Assembly: GCA_002423245.1 (NCBI GenBank)
Contig: DIVD01000017.1
Coordinates: forward strand, 1-20,432
Reading direction: 5' to 3'
Origin: Rhodobacteraceae bacterium UBA6141
Lineage (GTDB): Bacteria; Pseudomonadota; Alphaproteobacteria; Rhodobacterales; Rhodobacteraceae
DNA: 20,432 bases
Shown here one piece after another: positions 14,315 to 20,432 of the stretch (position 1 is its first letter; every line of letters begins with the position of its first letter). The notes beneath the pieces are model-generated. The model had not been told where the DNA came from and did no database searches. It saw only the letters and a program-made list of their open reading frames with translations. A program made the translations under genes and the position numbers.

Positions 14315-16186
14315 TCAACCTTTCAGAACGAAATGGCCCGGCTCGATCTCGTCATAGGCCGAGGCGGCCGGGTCGTGACCGACCGGGAAGATCGGCGAGG
14401 GGATCGGCGTGTATTCCACCTCGCCGCGCAGCACACGGCGGCGCGGGTCGGCGATCGGCACCGCCGAGAGCAGCGCGCGGGTATAGGGGTGGGCCGGGTT
14501 CCCGAACACCGCGGCACGGGGGCCCATCTCGACGATGCGGCCCAGATACATCACGCCGACATTGTGGCTGACCCGTTCCACCACCGCCATGTCATGGCTG
14601 ATGAACAGGAACGACAGGCCAAGATCGGCCTGAAGCTCCATCATCAGGTTCAGCACCTGCGCCTGCACCGACACGTCCAGCGCCGAAACCGCCTCGTCCG
14701 CGACGATCAGCTTGGGTTTCAGCGCCAGCGCGCGGGCAATGGCGATGCGCTGGCGCTGACCGCCCGAAAGCTCGTGCGGGAAGCGGCGCAGGAAGCTGCG
14801 CGGCAGTTCCACCCGGTCGAAAAGCTGCGCCACCCGGTCCTGCAACTCGGACCCCGAGGCGAGGCCATAGTTGCGGATCGGTTCGGCAACCTGCTCGAAC
14901 AGGCGCATCTGCGGGTTGAGGCTGGCATAGGGGTCCTGGAACACCATCTGCATCTCGCGCCGCGCCCGGCGCAGGCCGCGTTCGTCGAGCCGCAGCACGT
15001 CCTGCCCGTCAAGCCAGACCTGCCCCGAGGTCGGCTGCACCAGCCGCAGGATCGAACGCCCGCAGGAGGATTTGCCGCAGCCCGATTCGCCCACGAGGCT
15101 CAGCGTCTCGCCCTGCCGGATGCGGAAGCTGACATCCTCGACCGCATGGACATTGGCGACCAGCCTGCGCAAGAGCCCGGCGCGCACCGCAAAGCGCGTG
15201 GTCAGATGCTTCACGTCCAGCAGCACCGGCGCGGTGGAGCCATCGGCGCGCATCGCCGCCGCGTGCTTGAGCGGGGTGACATCGCCGCCCCCGGCCCTGT
15301 CCAGCAGGCGCATCGGTTCGGGCGCGGGCTTGCCCGCCATCTCGCCCAGCCGCGGCACGGCGGCCAGCAGCGCGCGGGTATAGGGGTGCTGCGGCGCCTC
15401 GAAGATCGCGGTCGCCGTGCCCTCCTCGACCTTCTTGCCGCGATACATCACCACCACGCGGTCGGCCATCTGCGCCACCACCGCCATGTCATGGGTGATG
15501 AACAGCACCGCGGTGCCCTTGTCGCGCTTCAGCCGGTCGATCAGCGCGAGGATCTCCGCCTGGATCGTCACGTCGAGCGCGGTCGTCGGCTCGTCGCAGA
15601 TCAGCAGGCGCGGCTCGCAGGCCATCGCCATGGCGATCACCACCCGCTGCCGCATCCCGCCCGACAGCTCGTGCGGATACTGTTTCAGCCGCCGCTCGGG
15701 CTCGGACATGCGCACCATGCGCAGCAGGTCCAGCGCGCGGGCATCGGCCTCGGCGCGGGTCATGCCCTTGTGGACGCGCAGGCCTTCGGTCAGTTGCCGC
15801 CCGATGGTGAAGACCGGGTTGAGCGAGGTCATCGGTTCCTGAAAGATCATCCCGATTTCATTGCCGCGGATCCGGCGCATCAGGTCGGGGCCGGCGCGGG
15901 CAAGATCGACCGCCCCGCCCCTCTCGCGCCGGAACAGCAGCGAGCCGCCGGTGATCGCGCCGCCCCCGAACTCCACCAGCCGCATCAGCGAGAGCGAGGA
16001 GACCGACTTGCCCGACCCGCTCTCGCCCACCACGCAGACGCATTCGCCGGGCGCGATGTCGAAGCTGACATCCTCCACCCCCAGCACGGTGCCGTCATTG
16101 GTCTCGAATTCCACCCGCAGGTTGCGGATCGCCACCAGCGGCGCGGCGTGTCCCGCGGCAGCCTGAGAATCGGTCAGATCGAGCAT
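14315..16186 (-). CDS. dipeptide/glutathione-type ABC transporter, fused dual ATPase (GsiA-like)
   Basis: A 623-residue protein with two Opp/Dpp-type ATP-binding domains in one chain. Domain 1 has Walker A GESGSGKS (residues 54-61), signature LSGGMRQR (about 173) and Walker B LLICDEPTTALD. Domain 2 has GESGCGKS (about 365), LSGGQRQR (about 471) and LIVADEAVSALDVSVQAQ. Each domain carries the Opp/Dpp C-terminal HPYTRALL motif. The size and the unusual DEAVSALD Walker B match E. coli GsiA, the glutathione importer ATPase, rather than separate DppD/DppF. Start choice: the ATG at 16186 is preferred; an upstream GTG at 16216 would add ten residues, and neither has a strong Shine-Dalgarno. It heads the minus-strand operon and presumably energises the permeases encoded divergently, as no other ATPase is present. 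Confidence 0.92.
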   Translation of the reverse strand: MLDLTDSQAAAGHAAPLVAIRNLRVEFETNDGTVLGVEDVSFDIAPGECVCVVGESGSGKSVSSLSLMRLVEFGGGAITGGSLLFRRERGGAVDLARAGPDLMRRIRGNEIGMIFQEPMTSLNPVFTIGRQLTEGLRVHKGMTRAEADARALDLLRMVRMSEPERRLKQYPHELSGGMRQRVVIAMAMACEPRLLICDEPTTALDVTIQAEILALIDRLKRDKGTAVLFITHDMAVVAQMADRVVVMYRGKKVEEGTATAIFEAPQHPYTRALLAAVPRLGEMAGKPAPEPMRLLDRAGGGDVTPLKHAAAMRADGSTAPVLLDVKHLTTRFAVRAGLLRRLVANVHAVEDVSFRIRQGETLSLVGESGCGKSSCGRSILRLVQPTSGQVWLDGQDVLRLDERGLRRARREMQMVFQDPYASLNPQMRLFEQVAEPIRNYGLASGSELQDRVAQLFDRVELPRSFLRRFPHELSGGQRQRIAIARALALKPKLIVADEAVSALDVSVQAQVLNLMMELQADLGLSFLFISHDMAVVERVSHNVGVMYLGRIVEMGPRAAVFGNPAHPYTRALLSAVPIADPRRRVLRGEVEYTPIPSPIFPVGHDPAASAYDEIEPGHFVLKG

Positions 16187-16242
16187 TGCGCGGGCCCCTG
16201 TCGGCAGATGCGGCACCGGCCGTCGTCGCGGCCCTGCCTGTC

Positions 16243-16272
16243 ACGCTAGCGAGTAGCTGACCGGAAAGTCAA
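16243..16272 (-). promoter_or_regulatory. candidate promoter for the ATPase-argE-oxidoreductase-amidohydrolase operon
   Basis: Read on the minus strand, TTGACT (16272-16267) and TAGCGT (16248-16243) are separated by 18 bp, placing transcription start near 16235 and leaving a leader of about 50 nt before the ATG at 16186. Five of six -35 bases match the sigma-70 consensus; the -10 match is weak (three of six). Confidence 0.3.
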
Positions 16273-16339
16273 ACGGGGGCGGGGATGGCGCCGCGCAAGG
16301 CCGCTTTCGGGACGGATGCAAGGTCACGGCACAAGCCCC

Positions 16340-16369
16340 TTGCCTTTTTCCGCGGCTTGCCTCGAAAAT
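16340..16369 (+). promoter_or_regulatory. candidate promoter for the binding-protein/permease operon
   Basis: TTGCCT (16340-16345) and GAAAAT (16364-16369), 18 bp apart, each match four of six sigma-70 consensus bases. Transcription would start near 16376 and give a leader of about 220 nt that includes the G-rich tandem array. This is the most AT-rich patch of the intergenic region, but the call rests on consensus matching. Confidence 0.3.
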
Positions 16370-16464
16370 CGCAAGATGCCGGGACAACCCGTCACGACTG
16401 CCAGAACAAGGACAGCCGCCAAGCCGTGCCGGACAGACAGCCGCAGATCACCGAGGGAGCGGGA

Positions 16465-16499
16465 GGACCGGGGGGACCGGGGGGACCGGGGGGACCGGG
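16465..16499 (+). repeat. 9-bp G-rich tandem repeat with G-quadruplex potential
   Basis: The unit ACCGGGGGG recurs with ACC at 16467, 16476, 16485 and 16494: three full copies and a fourth shortened to ACCGGG. The plus strand therefore has G-tracts of 6, 6, 6 and 3 separated by ACC loops, a canonical intramolecular G-quadruplex pattern. On the sense strand of the binding-protein leader, about 100 bases before its ATG, it could fold in DNA or mRNA. Its low complexity also makes it prone to copy-number change. Confidence 0.8.
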
Positions 16500-16596
16500 C
16501 GCGCGAAAGACGCGCCTCCGGGGCCGGGACAGCGGCGCCGTGCCGGGTGCAGGGCCGGGGCGAAAAGAGGCGGTCGATAAATCCAACAAGGAGAGA

Positions 16597-18306
16597 ATGA
16601 TGAAACTGAAGACGCTTCTTCTGGGCGCGGGCGCCACGCTTGCCCTTGCCCCCGCCGCGCTGGCGGAGCGCGGGGCGGACGGTCATGTCAACGTGATCTA
16701 CTCGCAGGCGCCGTCGATCATGAACCCCTACCTGTCCTCCGGCACCAAGGACATCGAGGCGGCCAGCCTGGTGATCGAACCGCTGATCCGCTATGACGAA
16801 ACCGGGCAGATGCTGCCCTGGCTGGTGGAAGAGGTCCCGACGCTGGAGAACGGCGGCGTGTCCGAGGATCTGACCAGCATCACCTACAAGATCAGGCCCG
16901 GCCTGAAATGGTCCGACGGCAGCGCCTTCACCGCCGAGGACGTGGTGTTCACCGCCGAATACTGCATGCATCCCGAGGGCGGCTGCGCGCAGCTTGCCAA
17001 GTTCGAGGGCGTGGCCAGGGTCGAGGCCCCCGATCCGATGACCGTGGTGGTCACCTTCGAGGCGCCCAAGCCCTTCCCCTATGGCCCGTTCTCGGGCGGC
17101 CAGTCGCCGATCCTGCAGAAGGCGCAATTCGCCGAATGCCTCGGCGCCCGCGCGCCCGAATGCACCGAGGCCAATTTCATGCCGATCGGCACCGGCGGCT
17201 TCAAGGTGGACGAGTTCCGCCCCAATGACGTGATCAGCCTCTCGGCCAACCCCGAGTACCGCGACCCGGACAAGCCGGCCTTCGCCACCATGACCTTCAA
17301 GGGCGGCGGCGATGCCGCGGCGGCGGCGCGGGCGGTGCTGGAAACCGGCGAGTTCGACTATGCCTGGAACACCCAGCTTGCCCCCGAGGTGCTGGAGGAG
17401 ATGCTCAAGGGCGGCAAGGGCAAGCTCGTCAACGCCTTCGGCACGCTGGTCGAGCGGATCGAGGTCAACATGACCGACCCCTCGCCCTCGCTGCCCGAAG
17501 GGGAACGCTCCACCGCGAAGCATCCACACCCGATCCTGTCGGACCTGCGGGTGCGCACCGCGCTGTCAAAGGCGATCGACCGGCAGCTTCTGTCCGACAT
17601 CGGCTATGGCGAGGCCGGCCGCCCGACCTGCAACCTCGTCCCCGCGCCCGAGATGTATGCCTCGACCGACAACACCGGCTGCATCCCGCAGGACATGGAG
17701 GGCGCCAGGGCGCTGCTGGACGAGGCCGGCTGGACCGACAGCGACGGCGACGGCGTGCGCGACAAGGACGGCAAGAAATTCTCGATCCTCTTCCAGTCCT
17801 CGACCAATGCCGTGCGCCAGGACTTCCAGGCGATCATCAAGCAGTGGTGGGAAGAACTCGGCATCGAGGTCGAGCTGAAGAACGTCGATGGCTCGGTCTT
17901 CTTCGGCGGCGATCCCGGCTCGCCCGACACCTTCCAGAAGTTCTACGCCGACGTGGAAATGTACGCGAACAACTTCGACGGCACCGACCCGGAAAGCTAT
18001 CTGGCGATGTACACCTGCGACAAGGCGCCGAGGCCCGAAACGCAGTGGCAGGGCGAGAACATCAACCGCTTCTGCGACCCGGCCTATGACGCGCTGGTCG
18101 CCGAGCTTGGCAGGACCGGCGATCTGGAAAAGCGCGGCGAGATCGCCCGCAAGCTCAACGACATGCTGACGAGGGAATCGATGGTCATCCTTCCGCTGGT
18201 GGATCGCGGCCGTCTTTCGGCGCATTCCAACACGCTTGGCGGGGTGGTGCTGAACACCTGGGACAGCGAGATGTGGAACGTGGCCGACTGGTACCGCATC
18301 AAGTAG
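16597..18306 (+). CDS. peptide-type ABC transporter substrate-binding protein (family 5)
   Basis: A 569-residue periplasmic solute-binding protein of SBP family 5 (DppA/OppA type). The signal peptide MMKLKTLLLGAG...ALA is cleaved after about residue 23; there is no lipobox Cys. The mature part shows the family pattern: NPYLSSGTKDIEAASLVIEP, LKWSDGSAFTAEDVVFT, VRTALSKAIDRQLLSDIGYG and ALLDEAGWTDSDGDG. Eight cysteines (residues 123, 130, 181, 189, 345, 362, 474, 493) could make four disulfides, and residues 381-391 form a DxDxDGxxDxD loop like calcium-binding loops. ATG at 16597 follows AAGGAGAG; the next codon is also ATG. Two permease genes follow, while the ATPase is divergent. Family 5 ligands range over peptides, opines, nickel and modified amino acids, so the ligand is open. 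Confidence 0.93.
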   Translation: MMKLKTLLLGAGATLALAPAALAERGADGHVNVIYSQAPSIMNPYLSSGTKDIEAASLVIEPLIRYDETGQMLPWLVEEVPTLENGGVSEDLTSITYKIRPGLKWSDGSAFTAEDVVFTAEYCMHPEGGCAQLAKFEGVARVEAPDPMTVVVTFEAPKPFPYGPFSGGQSPILQKAQFAECLGARAPECTEANFMPIGTGGFKVDEFRPNDVISLSANPEYRDPDKPAFATMTFKGGGDAAAAARAVLETGEFDYAWNTQLAPEVLEEMLKGGKGKLVNAFGTLVERIEVNMTDPSPSLPEGERSTAKHPHPILSDLRVRTALSKAIDRQLLSDIGYGEAGRPTCNLVPAPEMYASTDNTGCIPQDMEGARALLDEAGWTDSDGDGVRDKDGKKFSILFQSSTNAVRQDFQAIIKQWWEELGIEVELKNVDGSVFFGGDPGSPDTFQKFYADVEMYANNFDGTDPESYLAMYTCDKAPRPETQWQGENINRFCDPAYDALVAELGRTGDLEKRGEIARKLNDMLTRESMVILPLVDRGRLSAHSNTLGGVVLNTWDSEMWNVADWYRIK

Positions 18307-18326
18307 CGCCCCCCGGGCCGGTTTTC

Positions 18327-18353
18327 GGCGCCCTGCCTTCGGGCCGGGGCGCC
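18327..18353 (+). promoter_or_regulatory. intercistronic UUCG-capped stem-loop between binding protein and permease genes
   Basis: GGCGCCC (18327-18333) pairs with GGGCGCC (18347-18353), and inside it GCC (18335-18337) pairs with GGC (18342-18344) around the tetraloop TTCG, giving the very stable C(UUCG)G cap. It lies 20 bp after the binding-protein stop and 70 bp before the dppB-type ATG. A stem-loop here commonly protects the binding-protein mRNA and/or lowers read-through so that more binding protein than permease is made. There is no T-tract, so full termination is unlikely. Confidence 0.6.
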
Positions 18354-18423
18354 CTCGTCCTTGCCTGCGCCTGCCGCCGTTGCCGACCCTCCCCCGCGGA
18401 CCGCTGACCAAAGGCGTCGCCCC

Positions 18424-19431
18424 ATGCTCACCTACACCCTTCGCCGGCTGCTGATCGCGATCCCGACGCTGCTGTTCATCTCGCTGATCATCTTCCTGCT
18501 GCTGGACCTCGCCCCCGGCGATCCGATGGCGCAGATGCCGCTGACGGTGCCGCCCGAGGTCAAGCAGAAGATGCGCGAGGCGCTCGGCCTCGGCCAGCCG
18601 ATCCACATCCGCTATGCGCTGTGGCTGAAGCAGTTCTTCTTCATCGAGCCGCTGCATGTGTTCGACGCGATGTTCGGCACCGGGCTCGGGGGCGGCACGC
18701 AGCGCATCATCTCGTGGCAGACCCGCAGCCCGGTGGCGGACATCATCGCGCAGCGCATCCCGCAAACGCTGTGGGTGGTGGGGCTTGCCTATGTCATCGG
18801 CGTCGCCATCGCGCTGCCGATCGGCATCCTGTCGGCCTATCGGCAATACAGCTGGTTCGACCAGATCGGCACCTTCGTGTCGATGATCGGCTTTTCGGTG
18901 CCCACCTTCTTTACCGGCGTGGTGCTGATCATCCTCTTCGCGGTGAACCTGCAATGGTTCCCCTCGATCTACGACACCACCCACCGCGTCACCGACTGGA
19001 CCAGCTTCGTCTTCCAGTTGCGGCAGATGGCGATGCCGGTGATGGTGCTCGCGCTTTACAACGCCAGCCAGATCAGCCGGTTCATGCGCGCCTCGATGCT
19101 GGACAACCTGCGGCAGGACTATGTGCGCACCGCCCGCGCCAAGGGCCTGAGAGAGCGCAGCGTGGTGCTGGTCCATGTGCTGCGCAACTCGATGATCCCG
19201 GTGGTGACGGTGATCGCGCTTGGCGTGCCCACCATCTTCGGCGGCGCGATCATCACCGAGCAGGTGTTCAAGGTGAACGGCCTCGGCCAGTTGCTGATCA
19301 CCGCGATCCACGCCAACGACCTGCCGATGGTGCAGACGCTGACCTTCATCTTCGCGATCCTGATCGTGCTCTTCAACCTGGTCGCCGACATCCTCTATGG
19401 CCTCCTGGACCCGAGGATCCGCTATGACTGA
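18424..19431 (+). CDS. dipeptide-type ABC transporter permease (DppB/GsiC family)
   Basis: A 335-residue inner-membrane permease. It begins MLTYTLRRLLIAIPTLLFIS, the usual DppB-type N-terminus and first membrane helix, followed by a periplasmic region with LAPGDPM. Further hydrophobic segments include TLWVVGLAYVIGVAIALPIG, FSVPTFFTGVVLIILFAV and the last helix LTFIFAILIVLFNLVADILY. The cytoplasmic EAA loop that docks the ATPase is DYVRTARAKGLRERSVVLVH, from residue 232. The stretch of about 60 residues between the first two helices is longer than in E. coli homologues. The ATG at 18424 has AAAGG some ten bases upstream. The ATPase partner is presumably the divergent dual-domain protein. The 3' end overlaps the next permease by 8 bp. 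Confidence 0.93.
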   Translation: MLTYTLRRLLIAIPTLLFISLIIFLLLDLAPGDPMAQMPLTVPPEVKQKMREALGLGQPIHIRYALWLKQFFFIEPLHVFDAMFGTGLGGGTQRIISWQTRSPVADIIAQRIPQTLWVVGLAYVIGVAIALPIGILSAYRQYSWFDQIGTFVSMIGFSVPTFFTGVVLIILFAVNLQWFPSIYDTTHRVTDWTSFVFQLRQMAMPVMVLALYNASQISRFMRASMLDNLRQDYVRTARAKGLRERSVVLVHVLRNSMIPVVTVIALGVPTIFGGAIITEQVFKVNGLGQLLITAIHANDLPMVQTLTFIFAILIVLFNLVADILYGLLDPRIRYD

Positions 19432-20344
19432 GATCCTGCCCGCAACCGCCGCCACGGCGGCCGAGGCGCCCTCGAACCAGTGGCGCGACGTGTGGCGCCA
19501 GTTCCGCAACCACCGCGGCGCGATGCTGGGGCTTCTGGTCTTCGTGCTGATCCTTGCCGCGGTGATCGCCGGCCCCTGGCTGTGGCAGACCGACGCCACA
19601 TTCGTGGACATGCGCAACCGCAACAAGGGCCCGATGATGGGCCACCCGCTCGGCACCGACCAGCTTGGCCGCGACATGCTGGCGCGGCTGATGGCGGGGG
19701 GCAAGGTCTCCATCGCGGTGGGCATGACCGCGATGGCGCTGTCGATCTTCCTCGGCACGCTGATCGGGATCTCGGCCGGCTTCTTCCGCCGGCTCGACGG
19801 CCTCCTGATGCGGCTGACCGACCTCTTTCTTGCGCTGCCGCTGCTGCCGCTGCTGCTGGTGATGGTGATGCTGTTCCGCGAACCGCTGTCGCAGCGCTTC
19901 GGCCCCGAGACCGGCATCTTCATCCTGATCGTGCTCGCCATCGGCGTCACCTCCTGGATGCAGACCGCGCGCATCGTGCGCGGCGAGGTGCTGGCGCTGA
20001 AGGAACGCGAGTTCGTGCTGGCCGCCCGCTCGATCGGCACCTCGCCGTTCAAGATGATCATCCGCCACATCCTGCCCAACGTGCTCAGCCCGATCATGGT
20101 CTCGGCGACGCTCGGCATCGCCGGCGCGATCATCACCGAAAGCGCGCTCTCCTTCCTCGGCCTCGGCTTCCCGCCGGACTTCCCCACCTGGGGGCGGCTG
20201 CTGTTCGACGCGGTGGACCAGATCCAGATCTACCCGATGCGGGTGGTGATGCCGGGCATCGCGATCTCGCTGACCGTGCTCAGCGTCAACTACATCGGCG
20301 ACGGGCTGCGCGACGCGCTCGACCCGCGCATCCGGGGCCGGTAG
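19424..20344 (+). CDS. dipeptide-type ABC transporter permease (DppC/GsiD family)
   Basis: A 306-residue permease partner of the DppB-type protein. The cytoplasmic N-terminus (SNQWRDVWRQFRNHRGAMLG) precedes the first helix LLVFVLILAAVIAGPWLW, and then the conserved DppC segment HPLGTDQLGRDMLARLMAGG. Membrane segments include SIFLGTLIGISAGFF, LALPLLPLLLVMVMLF and IFILIVLAIGVTSWM. The EAA loop is EFVLAARSIGTSPFKMIIRH (about residues 196-215), and the protein ends with LSFLGLGFPPDFPTWGRLL and GDGLRDALDPRIRGR, typical of the family. The ATG at 19424 lies within the last codons of the upstream permease (8-bp overlap), so translation is coupled. It is the last gene of the plus-strand operon. Confidence 0.93.
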   Translation: MTEILPATAATAAEAPSNQWRDVWRQFRNHRGAMLGLLVFVLILAAVIAGPWLWQTDATFVDMRNRNKGPMMGHPLGTDQLGRDMLARLMAGGKVSIAVGMTAMALSIFLGTLIGISAGFFRRLDGLLMRLTDLFLALPLLPLLLVMVMLFREPLSQRFGPETGIFILIVLAIGVTSWMQTARIVRGEVLALKEREFVLAARSIGTSPFKMIIRHILPNVLSPIMVSATLGIAGAIITESALSFLGLGFPPDFPTWGRLLFDAVDQIQIYPMRVVMPGIAISLTVLSVNYIGDGLRDALDPRIRGR

Positions 20345-20374
20345 CCACCAGCCGCCGCTCCCCCGGAAACGCAA

Positions 20375-20397
20375 GACGCCCCGCAACCGCGGGGCGC
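20375..20397 (+). terminator. terminator-like hairpin after the permease operon
   Basis: CGCCCCGC (20377-20384) pairs perfectly with GCGGGGCG (20389-20396) around an AACC loop, with a flanking G-C pair around one bulged A. It lies about 30 bp after the last permease stop. Downstream bases (CCCTGTTCC) are only modestly T-containing, so termination efficiency is uncertain. Confidence 0.55.
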
Positions 20398-20407
20398 CCT
20401 GTTCCGC

Positions 20408-20432
20408 GCTGTGCCGCTCCGTGCTGTGCCGC
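20408..20432. repeat. short direct repeat at the window edge
   Basis: GCTGTGCCGC occurs at 20408-20417 and again at 20423-20432, a 15-bp period with TCCGT between the copies. The second copy ends at the last base of the window, so whether an array continues cannot be seen. Confidence 0.35.

Larger units (their letters stand above)
16187..16596. other. divergent control region between the ATPase/catabolic and binding-protein operons
   Basis: About 410 bp without a convincing gene. Open frames here are shadows or extend the binding-protein frame upstream of its signal peptide. It holds a candidate minus-strand promoter near 16243-16272, a candidate plus-strand promoter near 16340-16369, a small inverted repeat CAAGCC/GGCTTG (16332-16337 and 16354-16359), and the 9-bp G-rich tandem array at 16465-16499. 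The binding-protein Shine-Dalgarno AAGGAGAG lies at the right end. No clear regulator palindrome was found. Confidence 0.6.

Noticed and set aside
16285..16596. N-terminal extension of the binding protein with a Gly-Pro-Gly-Gly collagen-like stretch
   Set aside because: The Gly-Pro repeat is only the translation of the 9-bp DNA array. A signal peptide and a strong Shine-Dalgarno place the true start at 16597.
17566..20187. 873-codon open frame on the minus strand opposite the binding protein and permeases
   Set aside because: It is antisense to three well-recognised genes, and its translation is low-complexity and rich in Arg, His and Gln, the usual shadow of GC-rich codon bias. No domain is recognisable.

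Overview
The window is high-GC, densely coding DNA from an alphaproteobacterium, most likely a Rhodobacteraceae member (Rhodobacter/Cereibacter-like). The basis is recalled family resemblance (MoaA, OmpW, GlmU/GlmS, the AlkD-like protein), codon use, and a perfect FNR/FnrL box. No rRNA, tRNA, CRISPR array, insertion sequence or phage gene was seen.

Layout. (1) 1-3170: leucine/isovalerate degradation genes on the minus strand, mccB (cut by the window edge) and ivd, with a plus-strand ompW gene carrying a perfect FNR-type box sitting between them. (2) 3210-5146: a minus-strand, ATGA-coupled pair, a HAD phosphatase (Gph-like) and an orphan DegT-family PLP aminotransferase. (3) 5266-10618: a plus-strand run starting with glmU-glmS (UDP-GlcNAc synthesis), then an AlkD-like DNA alkylation repair gene broken by an in-frame amber codon, then moaA (molybdenum cofactor) and a DUF1810 gene. 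(4) 10623-16186: a minus-strand operon reading dual-ATPase ABC protein (GsiA-like), ArgE-type M20 deacetylase, DAO-family FAD oxidoreductase, M20D amidohydrolase. (5) 16597-20344: a divergent plus-strand operon with a family 5 substrate-binding protein and two DppB/DppC-type permeases, ending in a GC-rich hairpin.

Regions 4 and 5 together make a complete importer: binding protein and permeases on one strand, ATPase and three catabolic enzymes on the other, around a gene-free control region of about 410 bp. The enzymes suggest that a short peptide or N-acylated/modified amino acid is imported, hydrolysed by the two M20 enzymes and oxidised by the flavoenzyme. The exact substrate cannot be read from the sequence.

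No wholly new system is evident. The most unusual signals are: the amber codon in an otherwise intact repair gene; a four-copy 9-bp G-rich repeat with G-quadruplex potential in the binding-protein leader; a TetR-type palindrome spanning the degT stop codon just upstream of ivd; the FNR-boxed ompW inside the leucine-degradation cluster; and the UUCG-capped hairpin between the binding protein and permease genes. All functions come from reading the sequence and recalled family knowledge; no database search was run.
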